A DNA stretch of 64,000 bases from contig CM072523.1 in NCBI GenBank assembly GCA_036898135.1, forward strand, positions 28,194,149-28,258,148. Reading direction: 5' to 3'. The position numbers and the translations under genes were made by a program. The DNA comes from Oncomelania hupensis. Its lineage: Eukaryota; Mollusca; Gastropoda; Littorinimorpha; Pomatiopsidae. Below the pieces are notes generated by a model. It did not search any database, had not been told where the DNA came from, and saw nothing but the letters and a program-made list of their open reading frames with translations. Shown here one piece after another: positions 43,201 through 46,549 of the stretch (position 1 is its first letter; every line of letters starts with the position of its first letter).

Positions 43201-45259
43201 GTGTGTCAAGGATCCCTACTCTCTCCAGCACTCTTCAACATCTCTCTGGAGCGCATCTTGTCAGATGCCCTTTCAGATCATGAAGGGAAAGTCAGCATAG
43301 GGGTAAACAAAATCTGCAACCTCCTTTTCGCAGACGACATTGATGGATTGGCCGGAGAGGAACAAGGACTTGAGCAGCTGGTACAGAGGCTTGAAACCAC
43401 CTCCAGAATCTTTGGAATGGAAATAAGTGCAGAGAAGACCAAAATGATGACCAACAACACCAATGGCATCAACAAGGACATCAAAGTTCAAGGCCAACAC
43501 GGTGCACAACTTCAAATATTTAGGAGCAATTGTATCCGACAATGGGTCCCGACAGACGAAGTCTGACAGACGACCATCAAATAAGCCATTCGAGAATACA
43601 ATGACATGCTCACAATGGTGAAGAAACGGAAACTCCGATGGTATGGTCATGTCACCAGAGCATCAGACCTTGCAAAGACCATCCTGCAAGGCACGGTGCA
43701 AGAAAGCAGAAGAAGAGAGGTAGGCAGAAGAAGAGGTGGGAGGACAACATTCGAGAATGGACTGGCTTGACACTGAGCAAAGACATGAGGGTTGCTGAGG
43801 ACACAGAAAGATGGAGTATGCTGGTTAAACGATCTTCTGTGGTGCCCCAACAACTTTAGAGTTACGGGATAAGATAGGATAGATAAGATAGGATAGGTAC
43901 TGTTATAGAAAAAAAGACTGTTTACTCACCAATTTGTTGTTCAGTAATCCAGTTTTAATGACATAATCACTTTTTACAAGTGACAGCACACATTGTTTAT
44001 GCTTATCACCCCTATATCCTTCCCACACAAAGCTGTTATGATTGTAGACAGCCATTGCTGACAGCATGGTGATGAATTTCCACAGGCACAAATTGACCAT
44101 TTTTTCAGACTCTGAATTTTTATCTTCAGAGCAGTGGTATATTTTGTCAGACTCTGAATTTTTATCTTCAGAGCAGTGGTCGACTTTGTCATCCGAACCT
44201 TCCTGCATCGCTATTTCATTCGTAAAATCATCATAAAAAAGAACCAACATAGAAAGTACGACCACATGGAGACGCCATGTTTACGACCTGAAATTCGTGG
44301 TATTAGGAACAAAGAACGGTGCCTTTGCTTTTTCCACACATGCATCCAACCAGAGCTTGCAAGAAGAGTATCCTTCACTGCCTTTTCACGTGATACTCTC
44401 CAAAAGTGATTCTGATTGGTTACAGCTCTGTATCATGAATATTCATTAAGGAGTTAAATGTAGAAGTTAGCATAAATGTCATTGCACTGTGTGCCAGCAA
44501 GTCATCCATGCTGGCGCAAGGCGTAAGCACGCTGCATTGCAAGACTCTTAGTACTGCAGTAGCGCAAATCCGGTTGCGTTGCGATGCGAAAAAGTTAAGA
44601 GCATGCGTGATATTAAGATTTTCCCATTACATTTCTGTCCTGAACTCTGCTGCCTTGCAGATTGGCATGTATTGACTTCCGTAGTGTAGTAACCTGCCTT
44701 TGCTTTGCAGACTGGTGTGTACACACAGTTTGACGATTTCCATGCAGACATGCTGTTGGTGCGCAGCAACTGCTTGACATACAACCCCTCTCACACACGA
44801 GTCTTCCGCGACTGCCATCAGGTTTTCAACTACTACAACCAGGAGATTGAGAAATTGATGGATAAATCGGCTAACAAGGTATTTTTGTAATAGTTTCTTC
44901 ACTCATTGGAAACGGTTTTCATGCTCAGGTGGGTGGCGAGTGTTTGGTATGGGTTGTTGATAGCATTCTTCAGTTTTCTTGCAGCTGTTTAAAAAAATTT
45001 GTATTATGTTGACATAATTAGTTTAAGAAATTTTATAATTGCTGGAATTGGTTAGAAAAATCAGCTGAAAAAATGTATAGCAAACTTTTTTTTCCATCAG
45101 TTGTTATCAATTTTCGCCATGCTCACAGAGTTCTAGAAATTTCTTTCTCACTGTGACTTTGATGACTGATCAGTGTCTTTGTTCTTTGTTTTTCAGGTCC
45201 ACGCAGCTTCCCCACCTAAAAAGCAGATCCGCATAGAGAAAAGTCCTGCTAAAACGTAA
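1145..45259 (+). CDS. EMSY: EMSY orthologue with C-terminal bromodomain (24 exons, 5' partial)
   Basis: EMSY is a nuclear chromatin-associated repressor that binds BRCA2 and chromo-shadow proteins through its ENT region. Exons joined: 1145-1219, 2214-2377, 6881-7009, 8428-8657, 10441-10672, 10813-10916, 11181-11373, 11799-11969, 12286-12426, 13516-13649, 15795-15950, 17314-17419, 18423-18543, 18923-18972, 19217-19362, 19749-20025, 20249-20629, 29327-29553, 29743-30742, 35714-35855, 36005-36087, 42696-42775, 44711-44878, 45197-45259. All phases agree and the total, less the first base, is divisible by three. Human EMSY hallmarks seen: ISTERHRAEVRRAVNDERL-like block, EGRRLVP-PRLVPQTAF, SNVVVLPSG, KIITQ-SKILPKP, KPNVIVVQKT, LDPQTGLFY. 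The body is Ser/Thr/Pro/Val-rich, with an acidic patch in exon 17. The last five exons form a bromodomain ending about 30 residues before the stop. The start codon and most of the ENT domain lie before base 1. About 1,523 residues are visible; human EMSY is about 1,320 and lacks the bromodomain. Confidence 0.93.
1370..1860 (+). pseudogene. non-LTR retrotransposon RNase H fragment
   Basis: Frame 1444-1770 gives MWVPSHLNIRGNIAVDKGAK, the last RNase H block of Jockey/I-type LINEs, then a region typical of their C-termini (YSDLRCLTGSYCKRLWQ). A frameshift near 1,690 moves it into the frame ending LKGEEPLWCFACDKSFSIC with a Cys/His tail (CHFMSECADLDD). It sits in the EMSY intron after exon 1. Confidence 0.7.
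2214..2377 (+). CDS. EMSY: EMSY exon: ENT-adjacent conserved block
   Basis: The exon encodes EGRRLVPLLPRLVPQTAF, the conserved segment right after the ENT domain, which is part of the chromo-shadow-protein binding region in the human protein. The tail is Ala-rich (QAAKEAAEKNA). Acceptor is gacag; donor is CTG|GTAATA. Confidence 0.92.
2398..2732 (-). repeat. SINE-like interspersed repeat, copy 1
   Basis: Read on the minus strand it matches 36,491-36,781: head with ACTCCTTCAGATGAGAGTAT-like sequence, middle TTTAAAGATCCTGA-CTC, tail AGAGCTATAAAAGAACGATTA. No coding potential. It lies 20 bases past the donor of EMSY exon 2. Confidence 0.6.
2752..3145 (+). repeat. AGGTCA-rich interspersed repeat, copy A
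   Basis: Starts TTTTTGACTCACGTGATGCA with the palindromic GACTCAC..GTGAGT head, then a C-rich tract, 'gatcagtgaatgaatgac', CAAGGTC and 'ttcacaaaattcaa'. Truncated relative to copies D and G. Confidence 0.6.
3146..5555. other. AT-rich intronic sequence, nothing recognised
   Basis: About 2.4 kb of EMSY intron. Only short chance ORFs, no splice-consistent exons, no terminal repeats seen. Confidence 0.5.
5556..6389 (-). mobile_element. PIF/Harbinger-like element remnant
   Basis: Inverted ends: left GGGTCGGTATTCCAAAA, right (reverse complement) GGGACCGTATTCAAAAAA. Read on the minus strand, about 6230-5965 gives a degraded frame with NPLNIPDDVEHYRKCTFERN and DIVRIVDEVGEELQHANR. This fits the N-terminal pattern of Harbinger transposases (NPL..-YRF.R..I..I...L). 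The catalytic DDE part is absent and a TAA/TTA target duplication is not clear. Confidence 0.5.
6567..6644. repeat. 78-bp snap-back inverted repeat
   Basis: CTTTACCCATT at 6567 and AATGGGTAAAG at 6634 form the ends of a small palindromic unit with further internal complementarity (TTGACTTAGT / ACTAAATTAGTCAA). Looks like a tiny MITE. Confidence 0.4.
6881..7009 (+). CDS. EMSY: EMSY exon: SNVVVLPSG block
   Basis: The exon encodes a Ser/Thr/Pro stretch ending in SPTSNVVVLPSGTSIHIK, matching human SPASNVVVLPSGSTVYVK. Flanked by ttccag and AAAG|GTGAGT; starts and ends in phase 1. Confidence 0.9.
7010..8427. other. intron without recognised features
   Basis: Contains long minus-strand frames (7435-7743 and 7166-7459) whose translation is not low-complexity but matches no family I know. 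It may hold a degraded element. Confidence 0.4.
8428..8657 (+). CDS. EMSY: EMSY exon: acidic/basic linker and SPVKIT block
   Basis: It begins with an acidic run (NPDEEDEP) and a basic run (GRRQRR), paralleling the DEDEKPRKRRR segment of human EMSY and likely a nuclear localisation signal. Later it has SPVKITISKSPQGRTIV, matching human SPVKITFTKPS. Ends in phase 0. Confidence 0.9.
8885..8971. repeat. poly(A)-rich tract
   Basis: About 85 bases of A with scattered C, following a C/T-rich stretch. Probably the tail of a decayed retroposed element; the minus-strand frame here is only poly-Phe. Confidence 0.55.
9326..9688 (-). pseudogene. unrecognised transposon-like ORF remnant, 120 aa
   Basis: The frame starts MRSQHVLRNFKSAHLWQKV, contains SLDAFILGNHRLMYVSMVV and ends in an acidic tail (VSSVSSNDEEIPDACDNE). 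Composition is protein-like and there is no intron signal. At 10,259-10,276 a plus-strand sequence GCGTGCTAAAGGTTAA could be a TTAA-type terminus of the same element, but no matching left end was found. The function is unknown. Confidence 0.3.
10441..10672 (+). CDS. EMSY: EMSY exon: Ser/Thr-rich
   Basis: Begins VILVTSQS (human VIIVTTSPS) and continues as a Ser/Thr-rich low-complexity segment that includes RSMSVPVIRAS. Acceptor ttttag; donor CTG|GTAGGT. No folded domain. Confidence 0.87.
10813..10916 (+). CDS. EMSY: EMSY exon with GC donor
   Basis: Encodes VTMPTSVVSGSPAFSPS then INIGKPRPKMVPRQRFPH. The frame joins the next exon only if the exon ends CAT|GCAAGT, a GC donor with otherwise perfect consensus. 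The nearby GT at 10921 would put a stop codon just after the junction. Confidence 0.8.
11181..11373 (+). CDS. EMSY: EMSY exon: IHIKQEGG block
   Basis: Encodes FVGEENLGSMVMWSDDF, an Asn/Gln-rich middle, and ends KPPIHIKQEGG, the counterpart of human KPTIQIKQESG. The codon for the last Gly is split with the next exon. Confidence 0.88.
11799..11969 (+). CDS. EMSY: EMSY exon: KIITQ-SKILPKP block
   Basis: Encodes MKIITQSMAGASKILPKP followed by a Ser/Val/Thr-rich stretch. The first block matches human VKIITQQVQPSKILPKP. I chose the acceptor after actccag because it keeps the frame and the conserved Gly-Met/Val junction; an upstream AG at 11782-11783 does not. Confidence 0.88.
12286..12426 (+). CDS. 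EMSY: EMSY exon: TTPGGRVIATT segment
   Basis: Encodes SKVLNITTPGGRVIATTTK and QPNVVTVNPKTLQLTAV. The acceptor lies in a tttagcagcag cluster, so NAGNAG-type use could add or drop one or two residues. Ends in phase 1. Confidence 0.84.
12450..12710. mobile_element. piggyBac-like MITE, 261 bp
   Basis: TTAA at 12450-12453 and 12707-12710. Ends TTAACCCCTTCACCGCC and (reverse complement) TTAACCTTACACCACC are similar inverted repeats. No coding sequence. It begins 23 bases after the EMSY exon ending at 12,426. Confidence 0.55.
12996..13281 (+). repeat. minisatellite, 26-bp unit, about 11 copies
   Basis: Unit GTGAACCAAATGGGTGAAGA plus TTCAGT repeats with exact 26-base spacing (12996, 13022, 13048 and so on). 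The last three units drift (GGAGATTCACT). Not CRISPR: the units abut without spacers. Confidence 0.9.
13516..13649 (+). CDS. EMSY: EMSY exon: KPNVIVVQKT block
   Basis: Encodes VLKRVVVSKPNVIVVQKTQ, exactly matching the human KPNVIVVQKT block, then KGGTTVITSPAAFEK. Donor AAG|GTGAGC, phase 0. Confidence 0.9.
13880..14880 (+). pseudogene. non-LTR retrotransposon 3' fragment, copy 1
   Basis: Degraded reverse-transcriptase C-terminus: LISLHSKVRLLSSLIISVF, a Cys-x-Thr-Trp segment, then after an inserted MITE MEMCYRRLLGISYTQHI and KWTGL in shifting frames. It is homologous to 40,650-41,160. The 3' end runs into GGATAGGATAGAATAGGATA, the family's pentamer-like tail. Confidence 0.72.
14036..14498. mobile_element. 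hAT-type MITE inserted in the LINE
   Basis: TIRs CAGGGCTGCCTACC and (reverse complement) CAGAGCTGCCTACT. Flanked on both sides by the 6-bp direct repeat AGCAAA (14030-14035, 14499-14504). Removing it restores the LINE sequence seen at 40,758 (acagcagatctacaacgaag). Contains several 'cagggaca' subterminal motifs. Confidence 0.75.
15299..15343 (+). other. possible cassette exon in EMSY intron
   Basis: After a good tract and ttttcag there are 45 phase-compatible bases (GLSPAIVDAKHNHKG) ending before a weak donor GGA|GTGAAG. The frame stays open to about 15,426. It could be an alternative exon or chance. Confidence 0.25.
15795..15950 (+). CDS. EMSY: EMSY exon
   Basis: 52 codons from ELASFIQKESGRQ to TTTSSSDLNRQ, flanked by tttcag and CAG|GTTAGC, phase 0 at both ends. 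Length is a multiple of three, so it could be skipped without a frameshift. Poorly conserved against human. Confidence 0.83.
16060..16205 (+). repeat. SINE-like repeat, copy 2 (5' part)
   Basis: Shares with the 36.5-kb copy the order GGTATAAACAGAGGTCTACG, CATTCCATC, GTAAAGATCCTGGCGCTC and TAGATGGATGAGTGCC. The 3' tail is missing. Confidence 0.6.
16287..16790 (+). repeat. AGGTCA-rich interspersed repeat, copy B
   Basis: Head TTTTTGACTCCCATGCATAT, then cttggaacctatttcatg, tgatcagtgaatgaatgact, TCAAGGTCAAGCTCACAAGG and the 'ttgatgcataatagatatt' segment, in the same order as other copies. Confidence 0.65.
17314..17419 (+). CDS. EMSY: EMSY exon
   Basis: Encodes GTVQKLVSADPENRPS and ILAELIHAGVTPEGG. 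Flanked by gtacag and TCTG|GTAAAA. No known domain; assigned by splice phase and position. Confidence 0.82.
17608..18325 (+). mobile_element. hAT-like element with BED zinc-finger remnant, copy 1
   Basis: TIRs CAGACATGCCTACCC at both ends in inverse orientation (718 bp). About 17,911-18,190 (+) encodes a broken N-terminal hAT transposase region: MAFKRMAKQSDCESESS, KCPFVIRGSTDSKVRFVP and NDIKRHAEGPQYMKNYEAL, the C/H pattern of a BED-type zinc finger. No catalytic domain. The ends are rich in TACGGAAAT repeats. Flanks do not show a clear duplication. Confidence 0.68.
18423..18543 (+). CDS. EMSY: EMSY exon: acidic segment
   Basis: Encodes NEWFEYDVEDGGGAMTAETL and TASNVQTLMGLSGTKL. The short acidic-aromatic motif resembles the position of human DWSEHEIAMET. 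Ends in phase 2 and joins the next 50-bp exon. Confidence 0.82.
18541..18630. repeat. (TAA)n-type microsatellite
   Basis: Imperfect AATAATAATA/ATTATAATA run just after the donor of the EMSY exon ending at 18,543. Confidence 0.7.
18923..18972 (+). CDS. EMSY: EMSY 50-bp exon
   Basis: A 50-bp exon encoding SLSVDDQHGQEQFYSL, between ttcag and TTG|GTGAGT. Its phases (2 in, 1 out) are required to keep the flanking exons in frame, so it cannot be skipped alone. Confidence 0.78.
19217..19362 (+). CDS. EMSY: EMSY exon
   Basis: Encodes EQAVSLLNPEITDSGSMM and IEIPRRLSTSIMPSQ. Flanked by gttcag and CAA|GTTAGT. No folded domain is apparent. Confidence 0.83.
19749..20025 (+). CDS. EMSY: EMSY exon: LDPQTGLFY block
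   Basis: Contains ELDPQTGLFYSA, the strongest C-terminal hallmark of EMSY (human TLDPQTGLFYRS), within a Gly/Thr-rich 92-codon exon. Flanked by ttcacag and CAAG|GTTTGT. Confidence 0.92.
20249..20629 (+). CDS. EMSY: EMSY exon: proline-rich then acidic
   Basis: Starts with a Pro/Val-rich stretch (VPVTPPQPVPVQPPPSLPP), then RSSLAQAQINLESFDF (compare human KMSLMEAQIDTN), then a long Asp/Glu run. The following 8.7-kb intron holds a piggyBac derivative and the LTR retrotransposon. Confidence 0.9.
21041..22756 (-). repeat. 3' LTR (element orientation)
   Basis: 1,716 bp, TGTCAAAGCC to GGGTCGTGACA on the plus strand. Unusually long for a compact element. Includes a GTTGAA/GTCGAA-type short tandem run at about 21,770-21,830 that yields a spurious Lys/Val/Glu frame. 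Confidence 0.95.
22757..22768 (-). other. polypurine tract
   Basis: GAGGGGGGGGTA on the minus strand, touching the 3' LTR; the plus-strand primer site for the element. Confidence 0.85.
22810..26799 (-). CDS. LTR retrotransposon Gag-Pol polyprotein, 1,329 aa, integrase core missing
   Basis: Single frame. Residues about 125-280: Glu/Arg-rich coiled coil with tandem (R)EEDRRLMERK(I/M)EE units. About 295-420: retrotransposon Gag. About 510-523: CCHC zinc knuckle (CYKCGGKGHFARQC). About 571-575: aspartic protease DTGA. About 764-804: integrase HHCC zinc finger (H..H, CASCIEC). About 950-1100: reverse transcriptase with VDFRKMN and catalytic FMDD. About 1208-1290: RNase H (TDAS, E, TD). The frame ends right after RNase H. 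The integrase zinc finger precedes the reverse transcriptase, the reverse of the usual gypsy order, and only the first residues of the integrase core (about 828-836) remain. The in-frame Met at about residue 20 has good context and may be the true start. The element is likely transcribed but integration-deficient on its own. Confidence 0.93.
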   Translation of the reverse strand: MVNRFVVYQLYKKRWSASKMSATRKGTKRAGAKKTMGGKGTSITPSSDSADIVLGASGEATMSSLTREETLSTSVLGFPRMAVAVEPSRNQETSEVIDVSVKYRELGMSLGLREEALARFVVDGIQKEEERREREEDRRLVERKMEEERRKIEEERREREEDRRLMERKIEEDRRLMERKMEEERRKIEEERREREEDRRLMERKIEEDRRLMERKMEEERKEKEEERRRREEEKEEERRRREEDKEEERRSLEIRMEAEKERMKMQMEMIREEREVFADRSTRREHHDGYRLKIHPFDGREDIEAYLRHFELIAESQGWNRDCWAARLSPLLSGEARDTYLRLTPEQAQDFEEVRNALLRRFRRDAEWYRRQFRETKKEQNETFPQFLIRLQTSVERWFSLADKNIDDAKSVLDMFLAEQIYSVMNPELEMFVRERLPTDAAQAAEYAQLHLDVKRAVSRGPVFQRASPRTPSSQPERRPNESQTRLREPIRRPVVGRDERDRRNSDECYKCGGKGHFARQCMKTHAVSQVTIATDTLPIYTPPIDVRSIKPYNPWSEGRINENTVRIMRDTGAEMGAVASKWVKPEDYTGRSVEVYLADQTKTGRYPTAWVKLESGFVTGTVELFVLDHMGPDILLGNWITFSSGYRSPVTIDGSECAVAAAVETRGQIEREKRATVPLQVSKTLGVEVTPTELAALQEEDDSLKKVRALADAQSELKSGNATVKFTRKKGLLYRLHQLRGVETSQLVVPKKLRKEVMRLAHDPPMAGHLGGKRTRERIWNTFFWPGMCADVRRYCASCIECQRVTPRGRVSKVPLQKMPLMDEPFQRVTVDAVVTEDDQWKEEQVGNDIPTCPLVATEGPKDVHVDPECPEIHEDILNIVSDYADIFTDFPLRCTLDTCEIKMINEEPVRTRQYPLPHSQMQVVKDEVETMMKLRVIERATSPYSSPIVLVKKKDGQIRFCVDFRKMNRNIVFDAEPLPDIDFLFAKLAKAKYLSKIDLSKGYWQIPMKKEDKEKTAFTTPEGQFQWCVMPFGLKTAGAIFSRMMRKLLAPLHMTEIDNFMDDLMIATQTKERHLECLRALCQRLREVQLAARPSKCFLGFQSLEYLGHMVGRGKIQPDRQKMDRIRETSQPTTKKQVRSFLGLASYYRRFVPNFAAIAAPLSDLTKGGKTGPVAWTEACERAFNTLKERLCSSPVCCLPDGEKPFVLQTDASDTGIGAVLCQDQGHGLQPVACVSRKLVAAEKNYSTIEKECLALIWGLQRFQQYVYDRTVIVQTDHQPLKYLQKSKTTSSRLMRWALLMQSFPLVIESIPGKENVTADFLSRNV
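27042..27059 (-). other. primer binding site, tRNA-Leu type
   Basis: On the plus strand ATCCCACCGCTGCCACCA, four bases inside the 5' LTR. This equals the 3' end plus CCA of animal tRNA-Leu (AAG family, recalled), and similarity continues into the T-loop (gttcga). On the minus strand it reads TGGTGGCAGCGG. Confidence 0.82.
27064..28779 (-). repeat. 5' LTR (element orientation)
   Basis: Same length and sequence as 21,041-22,756 in all stretches compared. On the minus strand it precedes the primer binding site and the gag-pol frame, so it would hold the promoter. Confidence 0.95.
29327..29553 (+). CDS. EMSY: EMSY exon after the retrotransposon-bearing intron
   Basis: Encodes VISHTAVSDLGLTGLTPVSM through SSGINIVAHEQ. 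It resumes exactly in phase (1 to 1) after the exon ending at 20,629, showing that the intron containing the 7.7-kb retrotransposon is still splice-compatible. Confidence 0.87.
29743..30742 (+). CDS. EMSY: EMSY large 1,000-bp exon
   Basis: The largest exon: 333 codons, rich in Ser, Thr, Val and Asn, with no stops. From about 30,350 it contains a degenerate repeat of the form (K/S)xDxVxxLPVH (HKIDTVTVFSV, HKTDNVPVM, KSDNVSALSV, HSADALTVLT). No human counterpart is evident, so this is a lineage-specific low-complexity expansion. Confidence 0.88.
30755..31275 (+). repeat. AGGTCA-rich interspersed repeat, copy C
   Basis: Contains ttgatgcatgataggtatc, CACTGGAGGTGTCC, several AGGTCA-type half-sites (GAAGGTCAAGATCATC, GAAGGTCAAGGTCATTCC, TTTCAAGGTCAAGAAC) and the family end GTGAGTCGCATAGGCTTTGC. 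Immediately followed by a hAT element. Confidence 0.7.
31306..32510 (+). mobile_element. hAT-like element with BED zinc-finger remnant, copy 2
   Basis: TIRs CAGGCATGCCTACC (left) and CAGGCATGCCTACCC (right, reverse complement), with exact 6-bp direct repeats GATTAA at 31300-31305 and 32511-32516. It is homologous to the 17.6-kb copy through the same MASKQMVKQYDCEFESS and KCPFVIHGSTDSKV frames, which carry stops. A G/C-rich block (31,860-31,945) is extra here. Lengths 1,205 versus 718 bp show different internal deletions. Confidence 0.75.
32541..35566 (-). mobile_element. 3.0-kb TIR element of unknown superfamily
   Basis: Terminal inverted repeats GGCATGATGTCAAAAGGTGC (32541-32560) and GGCGTGATGTCAAAAGGTGC (reverse complement of 35547-35566), 19/20 identical, flanked by AAAT on both sides (32537-32540, 35567-35570). 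Inside, the motif TGACATTTGTGAC or its complement recurs about a dozen times at roughly 100-400-bp intervals. A small two-exon frame lies on the minus strand. No known transposase is visible, so it is non-autonomous or of an unrecognised type. Confidence 0.75.
33926..34391 (-). CDS. putative two-exon small protein inside the TIR element
   Basis: Exon A 34391-34338 (18 codons from ATG) ends CAG|GTTTGT. A 211-bp intron ends TTGTTGCAG. Exon B 34126-33926 (66 codons plus TAA). Phases match exactly. The joined 84-residue product contains YKYTWEVDKQDYVCQ, then GQIQISFMT and LYYWPGDVDLPWEP. The order I.ISFM..-WP..-D..W resembles a small C-terminal domain seen in uncharacterised animal proteins (from memory, weak). 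An in-frame stop lies two codons before the ATG, so any longer protein would need a splice into exon A downstream of it. Confidence 0.45.
35714..35855 (+). CDS. EMSY: EMSY exon: basic motif ahead of bromodomain
   Basis: Encodes LFALDSNSLRYSKRKRKPPS and ALEEAAGSSSAGGSWMKTAQ. KRKRKPP is a likely nuclear localisation signal; WMKTAQ leads into the first helix of the bromodomain in the next exon. Confidence 0.88.
36005..36087 (+). CDS. EMSY: EMSY exon: bromodomain helix Z and ZA loop
   Basis: Encodes ILAKVSRYRGTNREKGELNA and SAWFLEP: bromodomain helix Z and the start of the ZA loop. WFLEPV occupies the position of the usual WPF-type shelf. The next exon is 6.6 kb away, behind a nest of transposons. 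Confidence 0.9.
36491..36781 (+). repeat. SINE-like repeat, copy 3 (full)
   Basis: Begins with a GATGATGATGATG run and ends AAAAGCGCTATATAAGAACG followed by ATTAAATAAAT. It interrupts an AGGTCA-rich repeat between ...gatgtata and cccatgagacc.... Three copies in one window mark it as an abundant short element; no polymerase III boxes were confirmed. Confidence 0.62.
37020..38708 (-). mobile_element. inner hAT transposon (1.7 kb) nested in the outer hAT
   Basis: Ends CAGGACCGGACCTGGG and (reverse complement) GAAGGCCGGACCCGGG, 12/16 matching, with GACAT directly flanking both sides (37015-37019, 38709-38713). Carries its own hAT dimerisation domain. Both termini have G/C-rich runs. Confidence 0.68.
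37481..38311 (-). pseudogene. hAT transposase C-terminal part (inner element), 276 aa
   Basis: Blocks QASRQTLRDNQPAATPEEYF and SIAIPFLEHLSTELESRF, then the dimerisation domain LPVTTAECERSNSQLRNLKN and YLRSTMGQQRLNGLALLKVH. Similar to the hAT family that gave rise to the '52 kDa repressor' (THAP12) proteins. The first 30 residues look like non-homologous read-through. N-terminal half missing. Confidence 0.8.
38800..38870. repeat. (GA)n and G-rich simple repeat
   Basis: AG dinucleotide run followed by G/A-rich low-complexity sequence within the outer hAT. Confidence 0.75.
38947..40008 (-). pseudogene. hAT transposase C-terminal half (outer element), 353 aa
   Basis: Ends with the hAT dimerisation domain: IPTTTATAERSFSALKRVKT and YLWATMTQERLNNCLIMHVF. 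Upstream blocks CVPRQRQPPRRLDDG and YRQQYCEAIDNIKEHLKSRF are typical of ZMYM/TTF-type hAT proteins. The N-terminal zinc fingers and much of the catalytic core are absent, so it is a truncated transposase. Confidence 0.8.
40092..41157 (+). pseudogene. reverse transcriptase, C-terminal two thirds, one internal stop
   Basis: HVLVDFKKAFDRV opens RT block A; CLLSPTHFNLFLERI follows; FADDID is the catalytic box; TGA at 40,418-40,420 breaks the frame just after it. The second frame (40,420-41,157) includes MEISAKTKMMTNN, FKYLGAILSDSGS, LLGISYTQH and RRRGRPKKRWEDNI, the thumb and C-terminal end of this LINE family. Confidence 0.82.
41694..42426 (-). mobile_element. piggyBac-like deletion derivative, 733 bp
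   Basis: TTAA at both ends (41694-41697, 42423-42426), inside AGGTCA repeat copy D; ends TTAACCCTTTTCAGGC and (reverse complement) TTAACCTTTTTTCC. The minus strand, about 42,160-41,970, encodes an acidic frame (LAAIANSNDSDSVFEGLDEG) like piggyBac transposase N-termini, with upstream MVDRFEKRALRIFDHRQF ending in a stop. Confidence 0.72.
42696..42775 (+). CDS. EMSY: EMSY exon: bromodomain ZA loop and helix A (GC donor)
   Basis: Encodes EKTDAPDYYDIIKSPMDFGT then IRKNLE, the diagnostic bromodomain core (aPDYYxiIkxPMDfxTI). The exon ends GAG|GCAAGT, a GC donor; the frame continues seamlessly at 44,711. Confidence 0.92.
43078..43895 (+). pseudogene. same LINE family, copy 3, internally deleted
   Basis: Encodes SAVLHNSAIGNWFRPTIG, LLSPALFNISLERILSDAL and LLFADDIDGLAGEEQGLEQL, then breaks. 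Relative to copy 2 the thumb region between the QEVLSR-equivalent and DEVRQT-equivalent positions is deleted; 43,640-43,860 resumes with KRWEDNIREWTGLTLS-like frames. Ends in a GATAAGATAGGATAG tail. Confidence 0.78.
43903..44265 (-). other. ORF with 54-57-bp duplication, unrecognised
   Basis: A 120-residue minus-strand frame with a near-exact internal duplication (HCSEDKNSESDKIYHCSEDK) from two copies of 'gactctgaatttttatcttcagagcagtggt'. Also VWEGYRGDKHKQC. No family recognised; possibly a transposase fragment. Confidence 0.3.
44711..44878 (+). CDS. EMSY: EMSY exon: bromodomain helices B and C
   Basis: Encodes TGVYTQFDDFHADMLLVRSN, CLTYNPSHTRVFRDCHQVF and NYYNQEIEKLMDKSANK. The YN in LTYNPS is the conserved acetyl-lysine-binding Asn position, so the domain appears functional. 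Confidence 0.93.
45197..45259 (+). CDS. EMSY: EMSY last coding exon
   Basis: Twenty codons (VHAASPPKKQIRIEKSPAKT) and a TAA stop at 45,257-45,259, giving a short basic tail. Followed by AT-rich sequence that is probably 3' UTR; no clear AATAAA lies within the first 600 bases. Confidence 0.88.
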   Translation, partial: VHAASPPKKQIRIEKSPAKT

Positions 45260-46008
45260 CATTTGATAGCTGTAGTGTAGATACTGTATTGTTTAGCAAC
45301 TGTAGAGTTAACATCACTTAATAATCACACACACTTCAGTTCTTGGCTGTTACTTCAGTTTTGTTCACTGTTCAGAAACTCATGCTTTGTTACAAGCTGT
45401 TGATGTTGATATTATTTATTACGGCATAGTTGGGACATTTTGTATGTGCATTTGTTTGGAACTGATCATATGATTTGGAATATCAGTGATAGTATTGATA
45501 CTTCTGTGGCAATAATTAATTTTATTAATGGTATGTTTAGTGTGTGGTGATTACCTGCGTGAAATAATAAGGTAGATTTAATAAGATAGATTTAATAACA
45601 TAGTCCTGTCTTACGTGCTGGAAATGAAGAAAATATAATATTATTTACAAAGCAATGAAGAGAAAATAGAAGAAATGGAAATGTGTTTTTGAATGTTTTG
45701 TATATTATTGTCTTATTTGCTATTTGAAATTGCTGTGATTTGTTTTTTCTCCAGTGGCCTATTGGCATACAAGATTTAAGAAAAATGGCATAAGCTGGTC
45801 TTATGGGAAGAAGAAAAGAAAACTAACATATGGATGTTCAGTTAGTACTTACATAATCATCATCATAATCAGCATCATAGTCAGCATCATTTATTTTAAG
45901 AGGACAACTGTTTAACACGTTGACAAAAATTTGGGCAAAAAGCTAATATCTATGGGTAGTTTTGACTAACATGCATAGTAATGTAAGTCTATGTACTGGG
46001 ATGTCTTT

Positions 46009-46090
46009 ATTATAAAGTGACCAGCTGGCGGAGTGGAGTGCCTTCAGTTTTACCCTTAGGGTTGTTTCGGCAGATCTTTATACGGATCAG
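46009..46090 (-). repeat. short interspersed repeat, copy 1
   Basis: Reverse complement similar to 55,130-55,262: shared ATCCG-ATAAAGATCTGC, GAAACAACCCTA, GGTAAAACTGAA, CAGCTGGTCACTTTA order. Embedded at the start of AGGTCA repeat copy E. Confidence 0.5.
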
Positions 46091-46549
46091 GGGTGAGACT
46101 TCTTTCAACCAAGTTGTCGTCCCGATTCAGCTCTTTGCATTTTACTGGACCCTATAAACAATTACTAAATAAGTCTATGTACACAGAGCCCTCCACCTCC
46201 CCCACCACCCACCCACATACCCCCATCCACCCCACCCACCCACCCACCCAAAAAAACCTCCAATATTTGCAAATGTGCATGTGCGAGAGGAGTCCTAATG
46301 AGTCCAAAAATAACATTACGAAAAATATAATGTCCGTCTGTCCAACGTTTATGCAAAACTTGCAAGTGGCTCAATATCTCAGAACCTATTTCAGGTATCA
46401 TAACCAAACTTGGTAAGTTGGTGTATATCCATGAGACCTTTATAAATGATTGGTGAATGAATGACTTCACTTCAAGGTCAAGGTCACAGGGTTAACAAAT
46501 TGATTAATATCTCAGAACCTATTTCAATGATCACAACCAAACTTGGTAA

